NCBI RefSeq assembly: GCF_026013415.1
Contig: NZ_JAPDOK010000005.1
Coordinates: 62,001 to 126,000 of the forward strand
Direction: 5' to 3'
Source of the DNA: Sphingomonas caeni
GTDB taxonomy: Bacteria > Pseudomonadota > Alphaproteobacteria > Sphingomonadales > Sphingomonadaceae
Length of the DNA: 64,000 nt
Shown here one piece after another: positions 54,097-61,162 of the stretch; the stretch's first letter is position 1; the number at the start of each line of letters is the position of its first letter. The notes beneath the pieces were generated by a model. It made no database searches. It was not told where the DNA came from and saw only the letters and a list, made by a program, of their open reading frames with translations. A program made the translations under genes and the position numbers.

Positions 54097-54231
54097 TCAG
54101 GAATAGAGGATGACGGCGAAAGCGATGATGACGAGCAGCATGCCGAATCCCAGCACGTAGCGCGTCATATGCGGGGTGGCACCGGCTCGAGCCCGTTCGG
54201 CGTCGATATGGATTTCGTCGTTCTCAGCCAT
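54097..54231 (-). CDS. 44-residue single-pass membrane peptide between phyR and ecfG
   Basis: A short open frame that translates as MAENDEIHIDAERARAGA, then TPHMTRYVLGFGML and LVIIAFAVILYS. An acidic, soluble N-terminus of about 20 residues precedes one hydrophobic helix (about 25-43) at the very C-terminus. It sits in the phyR-ecfG interval, 100 bases from each gene and in the same direction. Coding is supported by clean topology, synonymous-looking GC third positions and position. It may be a membrane-bound regulator or stress effector; its role is unknown. Confidence 0.65.
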   Translation of the reverse strand: MAENDEIHIDAERARAGATPHMTRYVLGFGMLLVIIAFAVILYS

Positions 54232-54330
54232 GCTGACCTAAACCCACGAGAACCGTTTTGGGTCCGTATCAGATGGAACTCAAAAGCCTTTCCTGACGGA
54301 CTTTGGCGATTTCCCGTGGGATTTTAGCGG

Positions 54331-55134
54331 TCAGCCGCCCACGGGAACGGTCGCCTGATCGAAGAACAGGGCCTGGGCGATCGTGGTCTTCACCGTCTCG
54401 CGCTGGAAGGGCTTGGTGATCAGGAAGGTCGGCTCGGGCCGCTCGCCGGTGAGCAGCCGTTCGGGGAAGGCAGTGATGAAGATCACCGGCACGCTGAACT
54501 CGGCGAGGATGTCCTTCACCGCGTCGATGCCCGACGAATCGTCGGCGAGCTGGATATCGGCGAGGACGAGGCCAGGGCGCTCTTCCATCGCCAGCGCGAC
54601 GGCCTCGTCGCGCGTGACGGCGACGCCGGTGACCTCATGGCCCATGTCGCGGACGATCGATTCGAGGTCCATCGCGATCAGCGGCTCGTCCTCGATCACC
54701 AGAACCCGGGTGCGCGTCTGCGATTCGATCTCGGCGATCGCTTCGTCAACCAGATCGGAGACCTCGCTCTGCTCCTTGCGGATCAGGAAGGCGACATCCT
54801 CGATGCTGAACCCCTCCATCGCGGTGAGCAGCAGCGCCTGGCGCGAGAGCGGCGCGAGCTTGGCGAGGCGGCGGCGGGCGATTGCCTCGGGCTCGCTCGC
54901 ATTGTCGGTGCCGGCGTCGCTCTCTTCGAGGTGCGTGGTCTGCCAGATCGCCTGGAAGGTGCGGTACAGCCCGAGGCGCGGCTCGATATCGCGCGGGAAT
55001 TCCTCCGGCGCCGCGACGATCGCCTCGAGCGAGGCGCGGACATAGCGGTCACCCTCGGCCTGGCTGCCGGTAAGGGCGCGGGCATAGCGGCGAAGGAACG
55101 GAAGGTGCGGCGCGAGTTGCTGACCAAGCGACAT
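54331..55134 (-). CDS. phyR: General stress response regulator PhyR
   Basis: An anti-anti-sigma response regulator. The 267 residues have a sigma-like N-terminal domain (about 1-130, resembling sigma-2 and sigma-4: LPFLRRYARALTGSQAEGDRYV, LSRQALLLTAMEGFSIEDVAFL) and a C-terminal receiver with VLVIEDEPLIAMDLES, phospho-acceptor Asp193 in VLADIQLAD, FITAFPERLL and the Lys in L-I-T-K-P-F. When phosphorylated it binds NepR and frees EcfG. The ATG at 55134 follows GAGGGAGA. It is transcribed divergently from nepR. Confidence 0.95.
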   Translation of the reverse strand: MSLGQQLAPHLPFLRRYARALTGSQAEGDRYVRASLEAIVAAPEEFPRDIEPRLGLYRTFQAIWQTTHLEESDAGTDNASEPEAIARRRLAKLAPLSRQALLLTAMEGFSIEDVAFLIRKEQSEVSDLVDEAIAEIESQTRTRVLVIEDEPLIAMDLESIVRDMGHEVTGVAVTRDEAVALAMEERPGLVLADIQLADDSSGIDAVKDILAEFSVPVIFITAFPERLLTGERPEPTFLITKPFQRETVKTTIAQALFFDQATVPVGG

Positions 55135-55244
55135 AAGCGATTGTTTCTCCCTCGGAACGTTCCGGCTTTTCGCGCCGGTGCCCCGCGATTGCAAAGTGTT
55201 TTATGCGTCCCGTGGGAGCCCCTCCCAGAAATCGCATCGCCTGT

Positions 55245-55269
55245 GGAACAAACGAGGGCGTCTTTAGTT
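55245..55269 (+). promoter_or_regulatory. Candidate EcfG-dependent promoter for nepR-phyP
   Basis: GGAAC at 55245-55249 and AGTT at 55266-55269, 16 bases apart, approximate the EcfG consensus (GGAAC, 16-17 bases, CGTT). It lies about 100 bases before nepR, suggesting autoregulation. Confidence 0.4.
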
Positions 55270-55372
55270 TCATCCAACTCAGCCGTATCTTCGGCTAGTG
55301 CCCCGCCGGATGCTTGCGTCCGGCGGCGTTGGTTTATACTCCGGGGGAATGGTGCGTTCCGCGAATGATCCA

Positions 55373-55519
55373 ATGACGAAAACGCCGAAAAACAAAGGCG
55401 GAACAAACGGCGAGCTTACCGGCAAGGCGGTGGGCGACGCGCTGCGCGAGGCCTATGACGAGGCGATCGGCGAGGCGATCCCGGACGAGTTGCTCGACCT
55501 GCTGAAGAAGCTCGACTAA
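55373..55519 (+). CDS. nepR: Anti-sigma factor NepR
   Basis: A 48-residue anti-sigma factor that sequesters EcfG. The conserved part is GKAVGDALREAYDEAIGEAIPDELLDLLKKLD, an exact fit to the NepR pattern, preceded by a Lys/Gly-rich disordered N-terminus. The start is uncertain: ATG 55373 gives 48 residues, ATG 55349 gives 56. It is followed eight bases later by the phyP-like gene and is not adjacent to ecfG, which is the more usual partner. Confidence 0.9.
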   Translation: MTKTPKNKGGTNGELTGKAVGDALREAYDEAIGEAIPDELLDLLKKLD

Positions 55520-55527
55520 TCTAAATC

Positions 55528-57117
55528 ATGGAGAATGACGATCAGGAGCCGCGCGCCACCGGGCCCGCGGCAGCCGTGCCGTCTATCCTGGCGAGGATGC
55601 CCACCGGGGCGAAGGTCTTCTCGATCCTCGTCGTGGCGCTCGCGCCGCTCGCGCTGATCGCGCTGTTCGTCGCGCTGCAGAATACCCGCGCCGCCGATGA
55701 GGAGAGCCGCCAGCGGCTGCGCTCGGCGGTCGAGGAGAGCTCGGGCGCGCTCGCCAACCTCCTCGCCAACAACGAGAGCGAACTGCGCGAAGGGCTGACG
55801 GCGCTCGAGGCCGATCATGGCGACGCGCCGAGCTGCACCCGGGTCGCGGGCGCCTTTGCCGCACTGATCGATAGCGGCACGCGGTTCGCGATCACCGACG
55901 AGCGCGGCGAATTGCTGTGCGGCCAGCGGGTCACCGTCAGTGGCGCGGTCGTGATTCGTCCGGGCGAAGTCCGCGCCGAACTGATCGAACAGGGGTTGGT
56001 GCTGCGGATCGGCGGCCAGCGCGGAGGGACCGCGACCGCCTATTATCCGGTCGAGGCGCTCGCCACGCTGGGACGGCCGAACGGCTTCGTTCCCGAATAT
56101 GCTGCCGCGCTGGCCAACAGGCGGGGGCAGAATCTGACGCTGCGCGCGCTCGCCAATGAAGGGCCGCTGCAGCGGCGCGAGACGATGGACGCCGATCTGG
56201 GGGTCGATGGGCTGAGGCTGTCGATGGCGATGCTCGGCACGCCGATCACCTCGCCGCTGATCATCGCGACCGTGCTGCTGGTGCTGATGTGGATCGCGGC
56301 AGCGGGGATCGGCTGGTTCGTAGTCGATCGGCTGCTGATCCGCCCGTTGCGCCGGCTGCGCACCACCGTGGGCAACTATCAGCCGGGCGAGGTGATCGAG
56401 ATCAGCCGGCTGCACGGCATCCCCGCGCAGGAGATACGCGACCTGGGCGACACGTTCCGCGAGATCAGCCGCACCGTCCAGGCGCACGAGGCCGATCTCG
56501 CCGAGGGGCTCGTCCGCCAGACCAAGCTGACGCGCGAGGTCCATCACCGCGTCAAGAACAACCTCCAGGTGATCGCCAGCCTGATCAACTTCCACGCGCG
56601 CGGCGCCAAGGGAGCCGAGGCGACCGAGGCCTATGCCGCGATCCAGCGCCGCGTCGATGCGCTCGCGGTGGTGCACCGGCACCATTATGCCGAGATGGAG
56701 GATAATCGCGGGCTCGAGCTGCGATCGGTGATCGGCGAGCTGGCGTCGAACATCCGCGCGACCACGCCCGACCGCGCATCGGGGATCGGGATCACGCTGG
56801 AGGTCGAGCCGTTCCTCGTCTCGCAGGATACCGCGGTCGCGGTCGCCTTCCTGATCACCGAGATCGTCGAGCTGGCGATCAGCTGCAATCCGGCGGCGCA
56901 GGTGCGCATCTCGATCAAGGCCGATGCCGAGCCGAACCGGGCCGTGCTGCGGGTGGTCTCGCCCGCCTTGTGCGACAGCCCCGAGCTGGTCGGCCTGGTC
57001 GCCAACCGCTATGGCCGGGTGATGGGCGGGCTGGCGCGGCAGCTGCGCACCCAGCTGCACCATGATCCGCTGACGGGCGCCTATGAGGCGGCGATCGCGG
57101 TCAATGGACGGCCCTGA
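55528..57117 (+). CDS. phyP: HisKA_2-family sensor, PhyP-like regulator of PhyR
   Basis: A membrane sensor of 529 residues: helix 1 at about 28-50, a periplasmic domain (about 52-230), helix 2 at about 240-262, a HAMP-like segment (DRLLIRPLRRLRTTVG), then HisKA_2 with EVHHRVKNNLQVIASL (His339/His340). The ATPase domain is degenerate: the N-box reads ITEIVELAISCN, lacking the usual Asn, and the D-x-G and G-x-G loops are not recognisable. In Sphingomonas Fr1 the gene beside nepR/phyR, PhyP, is a PhyR phosphatase-like negative regulator of this family. That fits a protein that keeps the His domain but has lost ATP binding. Confidence 0.8.
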   Translation: MENDDQEPRATGPAAAVPSILARMPTGAKVFSILVVALAPLALIALFVALQNTRAADEESRQRLRSAVEESSGALANLLANNESELREGLTALEADHGDAPSCTRVAGAFAALIDSGTRFAITDERGELLCGQRVTVSGAVVIRPGEVRAELIEQGLVLRIGGQRGGTATAYYPVEALATLGRPNGFVPEYAAALANRRGQNLTLRALANEGPLQRRETMDADLGVDGLRLSMAMLGTPITSPLIIATVLLVLMWIAAAGIGWFVVDRLLIRPLRRLRTTVGNYQPGEVIEISRLHGIPAQEIRDLGDTFREISRTVQAHEADLAEGLVRQTKLTREVHHRVKNNLQVIASLINFHARGAKGAEATEAYAAIQRRVDALAVVHRHHYAEMEDNRGLELRSVIGELASNIRATTPDRASGIGITLEVEPFLVSQDTAVAVAFLITEIVELAISCNPAAQVRISIKADAEPNRAVLRVVSPALCDSPELVGLVANRYGRVMGGLARQLRTQLHHDPLTGAYEAAIAVNGRP

Positions 57118-57235
57118 ACGCCCTCAAAAAATATTTGAAAAATTTTTTGAACGAGCGGGAACCGAGGGCTTCCTTGTGCATTTTACACCTCGGATAGTGA
57201 CCTTTTGCCCCCCCGCTCTCGCTATCCAAGACATG

Positions 57236-57294
57236 GGCCCGGAAGCGTCAACCCTCCCCCCCCCCGGTGACGCTTCCGGGCCTAAATCTTTTTT
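57236..57294 (+). terminator. Strong intrinsic terminator
   Basis: A perfect 15-bp stem (GGCCCGGAAGCGTCA with TGACGCTTCCGGGCC) around a C-rich loop is followed by TAAATCTTTTTT. It lies 119 bases beyond the phyP stop. The stretch between contains an AT-rich block at 57127-57152. Confidence 0.9.
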
Positions 57295-57378
57295 CCGAGA
57301 GCCGATTTTGACCCCGACCGGTCCACGCGCAGGCCCAGTCCGACCGCGCCGCGCGCCTTGCCGTGCTGGCCCGGCCCG

Positions 57379-59592
57379 CTAACGCTTCCCCATGCTCCGG
57401 TCGAGGAACGCGAAGATCGTCTCCCACAGATGGACGCTGATCCCCGGCCCGCCCACGCGGTGCGTCTGCCCCGGATAGAGCATCACCTGGAACGGCACCC
57501 CGCCGGCCTGCATCCGCCCCATCATCACCGTCGAATGTTCGAGCACGACATTGTCGTCGGCCATGCCGTGGATCAGCAGCAGCGGATCGCGGATGCGAAG
57601 CGCATTCTCGACCGTGTTCGAGGCCTTGTAGGCGTCCGGCACCAGCCGCGGATCGCCCATGTATCGCTCGGTATAATGGGTGTCGTACAGCTCCCATTTG
57701 CTCACCGGAGCGCCCGCGATGCCGGCGGCGAACACGCCCGGCGCGGCTTCGAGCAGCTTGAGCGTCATATATCCGCCGTACGACCAGCCATAGGTCGCGA
57801 TCCGGCCGCCATCGACGAAATCGAGCGTCTTGAGGAAGGCAGCGCCCGCAAGCTGATCCTCGACCTCGACCGACCCCATCGCGTGCCAGAGCGCATCCTC
57901 GAACTTCTTGCCGCGATTGGCCGATCCGCGATTGTCGATCTGGAACCAGATATAGCCCTTGCCGACGATATATTGCTGGAGCGCCCCGCCCCATTTGCGT
58001 GCGACCTGCTGCGCATGGGGGCCGCCATAATGCTGGAAGAAGACGGGGTAGCGTTTCCCCGGCTCCATCCTGGGCTTGATCATCTCCCAATAGAGCTCGG
58101 TGCCGTCCGCCGCCTTGATCGTGCCGAAGGTCCGTTCCTGATGGCTGGCGAGATAGGGGTGATAGGGATGATCGGGCTTGCGCACGTCATTCTCCTCCAC
58201 CCAGGCGATGCGCTTGCCCTTGGTATCGGCCAGATAGACCTGGGGCGGCTGATCGGGATTGGATCGGGTGACGATCGCGCGCGTCGCGGCGGTGTCCATC
58301 GTCACGAGATTGTACCAGCCCAGCTCGGTCAGCCGCGTCACCGCGCCGCCCTTCAGGCTCACCGAATAGAGATGCCGCTCGAGCACGCCGTCCTTGTTGC
58401 CGGTGAAGTAGACGACGCCCCTCTTCTGGTCGATCCCGTCCACCTCGGCGACTTCCCAGTCGCCCTTGGTCAGCTGGGTCCATTTGCCCTTGGCGACATG
58501 ATAGAGATGGCCGTGCCCGTCGCGTTCGGACCACCAGATCAGGCTGCCGTCCTTGAGCGGAGTGAAGGCGGTGGAGAGGTTGACCCAGCTCTTGTCGGCG
58601 GCCTTTTCGGTGAAGACGATCTCCGACCTGCCGGTGGCCGGATCGACCTTGAGCAGATCCAGCACGGTCTGATCGCGGTTCTGCCGCTGGACGTAAAGCG
58701 CCTTGCCGTCGGGCGCCCATTTGACGCGGGCGAGATAGATGTCGGGATCGCTGCCGAGATCGACCTTGACCTTGTTCTGCCCGAGCGGATCCATGATCCA
58801 CAGCTCGACCAGCGCGTTGGCGGTGCCCGCCTTGGGATAGCGCTGCTGATAGACCTTGGTCGTCTCCGCGCCGATCGCGGTGCGGGTGACGATCCCCACC
58901 GGCGCCTCGTCGAACCGCTCGACCGCGATGTGCCTGTCGTCGGGGGACCACCAATAGCCGTTGGTGCGGGCCATCTCCTCCTGCGCGACGAATTCGGCCT
59001 CGCCCCAATGGACCGTGCCCGCGCCGTCGCTGGTCACGTGCCACTTCTTCCGCGCACCGCCGGTCTCCATCACCACCAGGTTCTGGTCGCTGACGAAGCT
59101 CACATAGCCACCGCCCGGGCTCACCGCCGGGTTGAGCTTGGCACCCGCATCGGCGGGGAGCTTCTCGGCGCTGCCGTCGAGTTCGGCGAGATAGAGTTCG
59201 CCTTCCAGGGGCACGAGGATCGACTGGCTGTCGGGCGCCCATTCATAGGCGATGATGCCGCGCGTGCCGCCGAGCCGGGCGCGCTCCATCTGCATCTTCT
59301 CGGCCTCGGACATTTCGGCGCCCGATCCGACCTTCTTCGAATCGACCAGCATCCGCCACTGGCCGGTGCCGGTGTCCATCGCCCACAGGTCGAACCGCTC
59401 CTTCTCGTCGGCGCGGTTGCGCAGCACGGTCAGCCATTTGCCGTCGGGCGAAAGCTTCATCGCGCGCGGCGCCGGGCCCTGGATATCGGGGCTCGCGAAT
59501 ACGCGCTCGAGCGTCAGCGGCGCCACCTGCGCCTCAGCCACGGGCACGAGCCCCGCCATCGCCAACGCAAACCCCGCGATCCACTTCCACAT
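57379..59592 (-). CDS. Secreted dipeptidyl-peptidase IV-type prolyl oligopeptidase (S9)
   Basis: A periplasmic serine peptidase of 737 residues that probably removes X-Pro dipeptides. A signal peptide ends at PVAEAQ. The N-terminal beta-propeller (about 30-475) contains the Glu motif FVAQEEMAR that binds the substrate amino group in DPP-IV enzymes. The hydrolase domain has the nucleophile in GWSYGGY, Asp in MADDNVV and His in GQTHRV. The ATG at 59592 is six bases after GGAGG. It is transcribed divergently from the Adhesin_E-like gene. Confidence 0.93.
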   Translation of the reverse strand: MWKWIAGFALAMAGLVPVAEAQVAPLTLERVFASPDIQGPAPRAMKLSPDGKWLTVLRNRADEKERFDLWAMDTGTGQWRMLVDSKKVGSGAEMSEAEKMQMERARLGGTRGIIAYEWAPDSQSILVPLEGELYLAELDGSAEKLPADAGAKLNPAVSPGGGYVSFVSDQNLVVMETGGARKKWHVTSDGAGTVHWGEAEFVAQEEMARTNGYWWSPDDRHIAVERFDEAPVGIVTRTAIGAETTKVYQQRYPKAGTANALVELWIMDPLGQNKVKVDLGSDPDIYLARVKWAPDGKALYVQRQNRDQTVLDLLKVDPATGRSEIVFTEKAADKSWVNLSTAFTPLKDGSLIWWSERDGHGHLYHVAKGKWTQLTKGDWEVAEVDGIDQKRGVVYFTGNKDGVLERHLYSVSLKGGAVTRLTELGWYNLVTMDTAATRAIVTRSNPDQPPQVYLADTKGKRIAWVEENDVRKPDHPYHPYLASHQERTFGTIKAADGTELYWEMIKPRMEPGKRYPVFFQHYGGPHAQQVARKWGGALQQYIVGKGYIWFQIDNRGSANRGKKFEDALWHAMGSVEVEDQLAGAAFLKTLDFVDGGRIATYGWSYGGYMTLKLLEAAPGVFAAGIAGAPVSKWELYDTHYTERYMGDPRLVPDAYKASNTVENALRIRDPLLLIHGMADDNVVLEHSTVMMGRMQAGGVPFQVMLYPGQTHRVGGPGISVHLWETIFAFLDRSMGKR

Positions 59593-59713
59593 TCGCATCC
59601 TCCAATTGGCGGACGTTATTGCGGGCAAATGCCGAAGGGTAAAGCCGCGGAACCGCCTTATTGCCGTCGGGATTGCTGGGAAGACTGGCGCCGCCACAGC
59701 CGGAGAACCCCCG

Positions 59714-60112
59714 ATGTTAGCCCTCGCCGCCGCAACACTTACCCTTGCGCTTTCGCCGGCGATGCCGGGCGAAGACTGGGTGCTCATCTCCGAAGCCGAG
59801 AATGGCGTAGTCTTCTCGCTCGATCGGGACTCGGTCCGCGAGATGGACGGCTATCGGCAGGCCTGGACCCGAACCGACTATAGCAAGGTCAGCGGGGGCG
59901 ATGTGAGTTTGCGCAGGGCGCTGGAGGACTATGACTGCGGCGGTCGCAGGCTCCGCACCCGGGGTTCAGTCGCCTATGGCCGCGACGGCAAGGTCCTGCG
60001 AACCATGTCGCTCGCCGCGGATCAATCCGAATGGAAGGCCGTGGAGCCGGGCTCGATGGGCGAGGCCAAGCTCGATGCCGTCTGCGCCGTGGAGATCAAA
60101 GCCACGGGCTAG
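59714..60112 (+). CDS. Exported Adhesin_E-like protein (paralogue 1)
   Basis: A 132-residue exported protein. The first 18 or so residues (MLALAAATLTLALSPAMP) form a signal peptide. The mature part reads DWVLISEAENGVVFSLDRDSVREMDGY, then RQAWTRTDYSKV, YDCGGRRLRTRGSV and DAVCAVE. This layout, with two Cys residues likely bonded, resembles the surface-adhesin protein E domain. The gene at 63536 has the same layout. Its function in this organism is unknown. GGAGAACCC precedes the ATG. The 3' end overlaps the soxR stop by four bases, tail to tail. Confidence 0.7.
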   Translation: MLALAAATLTLALSPAMPGEDWVLISEAENGVVFSLDRDSVREMDGYRQAWTRTDYSKVSGGDVSLRRALEDYDCGGRRLRTRGSVAYGRDGKVLRTMSLAADQSEWKAVEPGSMGEAKLDAVCAVEIKATG

Positions 60113-60564
60113 TCCTTGCGCCTGGCGATCACGAAGCGCGGCCCCGCCCCCGCTTTCCCCGCCTTGTCGTCGGGATTGTAGAGCGCACAGCGCTTGAGCG
60201 ACAGGCAGCCGCAGCCGATGCAATTGTCGAGCACGTCGCGGGTGCGCTTGAGCTCGGCGATGCGGGCGTCGAGGATACGGTGGATGCCCTTGCTGATCCG
60301 TTTCCAGTCCGCCTGGGTCGGGGTGCGGCCCTGGGGGAGCCCAGCCAGCTCGCCGGCGATCTGCGGCAGCGTCAGCCCCAGTTGCTGCGCGATCAGCGCG
60401 AAGGAAAGGCGGCGGATGTCCGAACGCAGGAAACGCCGCTGCCCCCCAGATGTGCGGAAGGGCTGCACCAGGCCCTTCGCTTCATAGAAGCGGATCGCCG
60501 AAACGCTCATCCCCGTGCGCGCCGCCAGATCGCCGATCGTCATCAGTTCGTCGCCGCGCTTCAC
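60109..60564 (-). CDS. soxR: Redox-sensing MerR-family activator SoxR
   Basis: A 2Fe-2S transcription factor that is activated by redox-cycling compounds. The 151 residues show the MerR helix-turn-helix (MTIGDLAARTGMSVSAIRFYEAKGLV), a dimerisation helix, and the cluster ligands C-x2-C-x-C-x5-C in CIGCGCLSLKRC near residue 120, so the sensor is intact. The start is GTG 60564 behind GGGAGG; an ATG seven codons later is possible. It is divergent from the VOC gene with a SoxR box between them. Confidence 0.94.
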   Translation of the reverse strand: MKRGDELMTIGDLAARTGMSVSAIRFYEAKGLVQPFRTSGGQRRFLRSDIRRLSFALIAQQLGLTLPQIAGELAGLPQGRTPTQADWKRISKGIHRILDARIAELKRTRDVLDNCIGCGCLSLKRCALYNPDDKAGKAGAGPRFVIARRKD

Positions 60565-60582
60565 ATTGCCTCCCGAAACAGC

Positions 60583-60613
60583 TTGACCTCAACTTAGCTT
60601 GAGGTTGTAGCAG
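60583..60613 (+). promoter_or_regulatory. SoxR box and elongated promoter of the VOC gene
   Basis: CCTCAACTTAGCTTGAGG (60587-60604) is an 18-bp dyad matching the SoxR box form. TTGACC (60583-60588) and TAGCAG (60608-60613) flank it with a 19-base spacer. The site also lies about 20 bases upstream of soxR, so it could autoregulate. Confidence 0.85.
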
Positions 60614-60650
60614 CCACAAGCATGACCCGAATCGCACGAGGAACATGCTT

Positions 60651-61031
60651 ATGACCGCCCCCTTCATCGAACATGTGAACATCACCGTGCGCGACCCGGA
60701 TCGCGCCGCGGCGCTGATGATCGGCCTGTTCGGCTGGCATGTCCGCTGGCAGGGTCCGTCGCTGCTCGGCGGGCATACCGTCCATGTCGGCGACGACCGC
60801 TTCTACCTCGCCTTCTACACGCATGACGGCGCCGGGACGCCGGACGCGAAGTTCCGCAAGGGCCAGCCGCTCAACCATGTCGGGATCGTCGTCGACGATC
60901 TCGACGCGCTGGAGGCGAAGGTGGTCGTGGCCGGGCTGACGCCGTTCAGCCATGGCGACTACGAGCCCGGGCGGCGCTTCTATTTCCTCGATCATGACGG
61001 GACCGAGTTCGAGGTGGTGAGTTACGACTGA
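60651..61031 (+). CDS. VOC (glyoxalase-fold) protein of the SoxR regulon
   Basis: A 126-residue vicinal-oxygen-chelate fold protein. FIEHVNITVRDPDRAAALMIGLFGW begins the first beta-alpha-beta-beta-beta unit, and LNHVGIVVDDLDALEAKV the second. Candidate metal or ligand residues are the His in E-H-V-N, the His in L-N-H-V and the Glu in G-T-E-F-E. Such proteins act as glyoxalases, dioxygenases or drug-binding resistance proteins; a redox-drug role is suggested by the SoxR box. Start ATG 60651 has AGGA at suitable spacing; ATG 60645 is alternative. Confidence 0.82.
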   Translation: MTAPFIEHVNITVRDPDRAAALMIGLFGWHVRWQGPSLLGGHTVHVGDDRFYLAFYTHDGAGTPDAKFRKGQPLNHVGIVVDDLDALEAKVVVAGLTPFSHGDYEPGRRFYFLDHDGTEFEVVSYD

Positions 61032-61036
61032 CTCCA

Positions 61037-61158
61037 ATCCTCCCCCGCCAGGGGGAGGTGGCGCCGAAGGCGTCGGAAGGGGAGGACCCGAAGCAGATGT
61101 GGCCGCCGCCCTCCCCCTCCGTCAGCTTCGCTGACACCTCCCCCCGGCGGGGGAGGAT
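61037..61158. repeat. Long intergenic palindrome (family R2, copy 5)
   Basis: The arms ATCCTCCCCCGCCAGGGGG and near-complement bound about 122 bp, with GGCGCCGAAGGCGTC and GTCAGCTTCGCTGAC inside. It is close to the copy at 26071 but in the opposite orientation. It separates the convergent VOC and GH3 genes. Confidence 0.85.
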
Positions 61159-61162
61159 GAGT

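Noticed and set aside
55154..55163. GGAACGTTCC palindrome upstream of phyR as an EcfG promoter on either strand
   Set aside because: The -35-like GGAAC is present in both directions, but no CGTT-like -10 occurs at 16-17 bases in either.
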